Shown here piece after piece: positions 61,638 through 64,000 of a stretch of 64,000 nt of DNA (position 1 is the stretch's first letter; each line of letters starts with the position of its first letter). The notes beneath the pieces were generated by a model. The model did not search any database. It was not told the origin of the DNA and saw only the letters and a program-made list of their open reading frames with translations. Origin of the DNA: Actinophytocola sp963727495 (lineage in GTDB: Bacteria; Actinomycetota; Actinomycetes; Mycobacteriales; Pseudonocardiaceae); contig CAVSGQ010000009.1 in the NCBI GenBank assembly GCA_963727495.1, positions 372,001 through 436,000 of the forward strand. Direction: 5' to 3'. The position numbers and the translations under genes are program-made.

Positions 61638-63107
61638 GTGAGTGACGAGCACGAGTACCCGCCGGGTGAGGACCCGCGACGCTGGCGTGCCCTGGTCGTG
61701 ACCCTCGCCGGCGGGTTCATGATCCTGCTCGACGTGAGCATCGTCACCGTCGCGGTGCCGTCCATCCAGCAGGGGCTGGGCGCCTCGGCGAGCGGGGTGC
61801 AGTGGGTCGTCTCCGGCTACCCGCTGACGTTCGGGCTGGTGCTGGTCGCGGGCGGCCGGCTGGGTGACGCGTTCGGCCGCCGCCGGATGTACCTGTTCGC
61901 GCTGTCCGGGTTCGTGCTCACCAGCGTGCTGGCCGGGCTCGCGCCGACGCTGGTGCTGCTCGTCGTCGCCCGGCTGCTGCAGGGGCTGGTCGCCGGGCTC
62001 GTCACGCCGCAGAACGGCGGGCTCGTCCAGGACCTGTTCCGTGGCGCGGAACGCGGGCGGGCGTTCGGCCTGCTCGGCGCCACCATCGGGGTGTCCACCG
62101 CGGCCGGGCCGGTGCTCGGCGGGCTGATCCTCGACGCGTTCGGCGGGGCGGACGGCTGGCGCTGGGTGTTCCTGGTGAACCTGCCGTTCGGCCTGCTGAC
62201 GCTCGTGCTCGCGTTCCTGCTGGTGCCGCCGATCCCGGCGCGCGAGATCTCCACCGACATCGACGTCGCCGGCATGGTGCTGCTCGGGCTCGCCGTGCTG
62301 TGCGTGCTGTTCCCGGTCGTCCAGTCCGACGCCGGCGGGCTGCGGCGGTTCTGGTGGCTGTTCCCCGTCGCGGTGCCGCTCGGCTACGCGTTCGTGCGCT
62401 GGGAGCGGCGCCGGGTCGCCGCCGGGCGGGTTCCGCTGGTCGACCTGCGCCTGTTCACCGTGACTCCCGGCTACACCTCCGGCGCGACGCTCGCGACCGT
62501 GTACTTCTGCGGCTTCAGCGGCATCTGGCTGGTGTTCGCCGTGTTCTTCCAGGCCGGGCTCGGCTTCACGCCGCTGGCCTCCGGGCTCGCGGTGACGCCG
62601 TTCGCGCTGGGCTCCGCGGTGTCGGCCTGGCTCGCCGGCCGGCTGGTCGACCGGTGGGGCCGGCGGCTGACGATCGCCGGCCTGTCCACGGTGGCCGTCG
62701 GGCTGGCCACCGTGGCCGTGGTGTCGCTGGTTGTCCACGACCACCTGATCGCCGCGATCGCGCTCCCGATGCTGGTCGCCGGCGTCGGCGGCGGAGCGGT
62801 GATCTCCCCGAACACCACGATCACGCTGTCCTGCGTGCCGTCGGGAATGTCCGGCGTGGCGAGCGGCATGCTGCAGACCGGGCAGCGGATCGGCGCCGCG
62901 GTCGGCACCGCCCTGCTCGCCGCGGTCTTCTACGCCACGGTCGGCGCGTCCGGCGGCCGGTACCCCGCCGGTCTCGCGGTGGCGCTGTTCTCGGCCGTCG
63001 GGCTGGTCCTGGTCGCGCTCGTGGTCGCCGTGGTGGATTTCCGTGGGAATAGCGGGAAGAGCAAGTTGGAAAATTTCCCCGCGCACTCTATGACATCTAG
63101 TCAGTAA
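61638..63107 (+). CDS. MFS transporter, DHA2/14-helix family
   Basis: 489 aa from GTG 61638. Motif A GRLGDAFGRRRMYLF, motif C region TIGVSTAAGPVLGGLIL, and about 14 hydrophobic helices mark a drug or metabolite exporter. C-terminus is short and charged (NSGKSKLENFPAHSMTSSQ). Transcribed away from nos; 144 bp between them contain no clear regulator site. Substrate unknown. The 179 bp after it hold weak AT-rich sequence and the start signals of the next gene. Confidence 0.87.
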   Translation: MSDEHEYPPGEDPRRWRALVVTLAGGFMILLDVSIVTVAVPSIQQGLGASASGVQWVVSGYPLTFGLVLVAGGRLGDAFGRRRMYLFALSGFVLTSVLAGLAPTLVLLVVARLLQGLVAGLVTPQNGGLVQDLFRGAERGRAFGLLGATIGVSTAAGPVLGGLILDAFGGADGWRWVFLVNLPFGLLTLVLAFLLVPPIPAREISTDIDVAGMVLLGLAVLCVLFPVVQSDAGGLRRFWWLFPVAVPLGYAFVRWERRRVAAGRVPLVDLRLFTVTPGYTSGATLATVYFCGFSGIWLVFAVFFQAGLGFTPLASGLAVTPFALGSAVSAWLAGRLVDRWGRRLTIAGLSTVAVGLATVAVVSLVVHDHLIAAIALPMLVAGVGGGAVISPNTTITLSCVPSGMSGVASGMLQTGQRIGAAVGTALLAAVFYATVGASGGRYPAGLAVALFSAVGLVLVALVVAVVDFRGNSGKSKLENFPAHSMTSSQ

Positions 63108-63286
63108 CTACTACGCTCGCCAGCGGAGGCGTTCTTGCCGGCCGCGGGTGGCAGTCCCTGCGCATCCTGCCCGCCGCGACCCGAGGGCAGCTCTCTATCG
63201 CTCAATTCCTGTTACGGGGTCGGCGTTTCGCGCGGGCGGCCGATGTTCGCCGGTGCGTTCCGCCGTCAATGGGACGGAGAGATCGA

Positions 63287-63829
63287 ATGCGAAAACTGTT
63301 GGTCCGGGCACTCGTCGTCGCGGCCTCGGCCGCGAGCGCGCTGCTCGTCACGACCGCCGCCGCGCAGGCGTCCGCGCAGCCCAGGGAGCACGACCCGGTG
63401 TTCGGCGGGGACGCCGGCCCGGTCGGCGTGCTGGTCACCAAGCTCAGCCACGCGGACGCGACGTCCCGGCTGCGCTCGTCCGGCATCACCTGGTCCTCCA
63501 GCGGCGGGTGCAGTGACCGCAACAACCCCACGTGCACGTCGTTCGAGCAGGTCAACCTCGCCACGATTCAGGGTGCGCAGACCCTGAAGTCGGCGAGCGG
63601 CTGCGCGCTGAACATCACCGGCGGCACCGAGACCGGCCACGCCAGCGGCACCTACAGCCACTGGAACGGCTACAAGCTCGACTACGGCCTGAACAGCTGC
63701 GTCACCAACTACATCCACACCTATTTCACCTACATCGGCAGCAACAAGTGGCGGTCGGGGTCGGGCAACATCTACTACTTCGAGAGCAACCACTGGGACG
63801 TCACGTACTACAACTGCGGCGGCTGCTGA
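63287..63829 (+). CDS. Small secreted M15-like zinc peptidase, disulfide-rich
   Basis: 180 aa from ATG 63287 (GGAGA upstream). Signal peptide LLVRALVVAASAASALLVTTAAAQA, a short propeptide, then a compact domain with six cysteines (GGCSDRNNPTC, SGCALN, NSCVTN, YNCGGC). Zinc-site pattern of M15/VanX-type enzymes is present: H-x6-D in SHWNGYKLDYGL and E-x2-H in FESNHWDVTY. Likely cuts D-Ala-D-Ala or cell-wall peptides outside the cell. Its 3' end overlaps the P450 stop by 22 bp on the other strand. Confidence 0.72.
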   Translation: MRKLLVRALVVAASAASALLVTTAAAQASAQPREHDPVFGGDAGPVGVLVTKLSHADATSRLRSSGITWSSSGGCSDRNNPTCTSFEQVNLATIQGAQTLKSASGCALNITGGTETGHASGTYSHWNGYKLDYGLNSCVTNYIHTYFTYIGSNKWRSGSGNIYYFESNHWDVTYYNCGGC

Positions 63830-64000
63830 GCCGGCCGGCGCGGCGCCCCCGGGTTCGCCCGGGGGCGCCAGCGGATCGGCAGGTGCTTGATACCGTTCTG
63901 GAAGTTCGACCGCAGCCGCACCGGGTCGCCCGCGGGCTCCACCTCACCGAGCACGTCGAACAGCGCGGTGAACAGCGCCCGCATCTGGACCTTCGCGAGG
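63808..64000 (-). CDS. Cytochrome P450, C-terminal fragment (window edge)
   Basis: The last 63 residues of a gene entering from the right: LAKVQMRALFTALFDVL ... RLRSNFQNGIKHLPIRWR, the usual C-terminal helix and end of bacterial P450s. About 18 extra residues (PRANPGAPRRPAQQPPQL) follow the normal end, coding across a strong hairpin. The haem-binding part lies outside. Stop TAG at 63808-63810 is inside the convergent peptidase gene. Confidence 0.8.
   Translation of the reverse strand, partial: LAKVQMRALFTALFDVLGEVEPAGDPVRLRSNFQNGIKHLPIRWRPRANPGAPRRPAQQPPQL
63842..63869. terminator. Very stable GC hairpin (TTCG loop) between convergent genes, inside the P450 tail
   Basis: GGCGCCCCCGGG (63842-63853) and CCCGGGGGCGCC (63858-63869) form a 12-bp perfect stem closed by TTCG. 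It lies 13 bases after the peptidase stop codon and within the coding tail of the P450 fragment. Likely terminator for the rightward transcript. Confidence 0.7.

Overview
The window is very GC-rich actinobacterial chromosome. GTG starts, strong GGAGG-type ribosome binding sites, four-base ATGA/GTGA gene overlaps, an ergothioneine cluster, GarA/FtsR-type genes and gene orders matching Mycobacterium tuberculosis Rv1822-Rv1832 and Rv1475c-Rv1486c point to the Pseudonocardiaceae or close kin (Amycolatopsis-like). This placement is inference; there is no rRNA or marker gene in the window.

Layout. 0-6 kb: edge of an MFS exporter with a large palindromic operator, a crotonase/acyl-CoA synthetase pair, a second MFS exporter and a methyltransferase. 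6-13 kb: CDP-alcohol phosphatidyltransferase, gcvH, garA, ftsR, a bifunctional-nuclease-family gene, a second MerR regulator, then a tandem glycine riboswitch and gcvP. 13-18 kb: leftward genes for a lipoprotein, a conserved protein, two CNNM/CorC-type membrane proteins, a DinB-like protein and an AcnR-like TetR regulator. 18-24 kb: egtABCD and an AlkA-like glycosylase. 24-31 kb: an ECF42-type sigma factor with its DGPF partner, aconitase with a match to the AcnR operator, VOC protein, and a Pro/Gln/Tyr-rich membrane protein. 31-41 kb: NlpC/P60 hydrolase, moxR-DUF58-VWA, fabG-inhA-cpfC and several conserved genes. 41-46 kb: LtrA and a chelatase-like AAA/VWA pair. 46-50 kb: an accessory island of lower GC with a divergent class III nucleotide-cyclase-like protein, DUF397, a PNP/MTAN-type nucleosidase and an XRE/DUF5753 regulator. 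50-64 kb: a hydrolase-ABC fusion exporter, a Mn-type riboswitch with TerC, a RES toxin-antitoxin pair, a beta-propeller protein, bacterial nitric oxide synthase, an MFS exporter, a small secreted M15-like peptidase and the tail of a cytochrome P450.

Functional themes are central carbon/nitrogen control (GarA, glycine cleavage, aconitase/AcnR), cell envelope and division (FtsR, NlpC/P60, MoxR cluster, FabG/InhA), redox protection (ergothioneine), metal homeostasis (TerC riboswitch, CorC-like proteins, a possible iron box) and conflict systems (RES pair, cyclase/nucleosidase island).

Four otherwise conserved genes (garA, gcvP, the ECF sigma factor and a GyrI-like gene) are each broken by a single-base-type frameshift in a G/C-rich run. 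The simplest explanation is indel errors in the assembly, and these four should be re-sequenced before being treated as pseudogenes. The most interesting candidates for new biology are the cyclase/nucleosidase island, the TerC riboswitch with a visible ribosome-site switch, and the AcnR site found 10 kb from its regulator gene.
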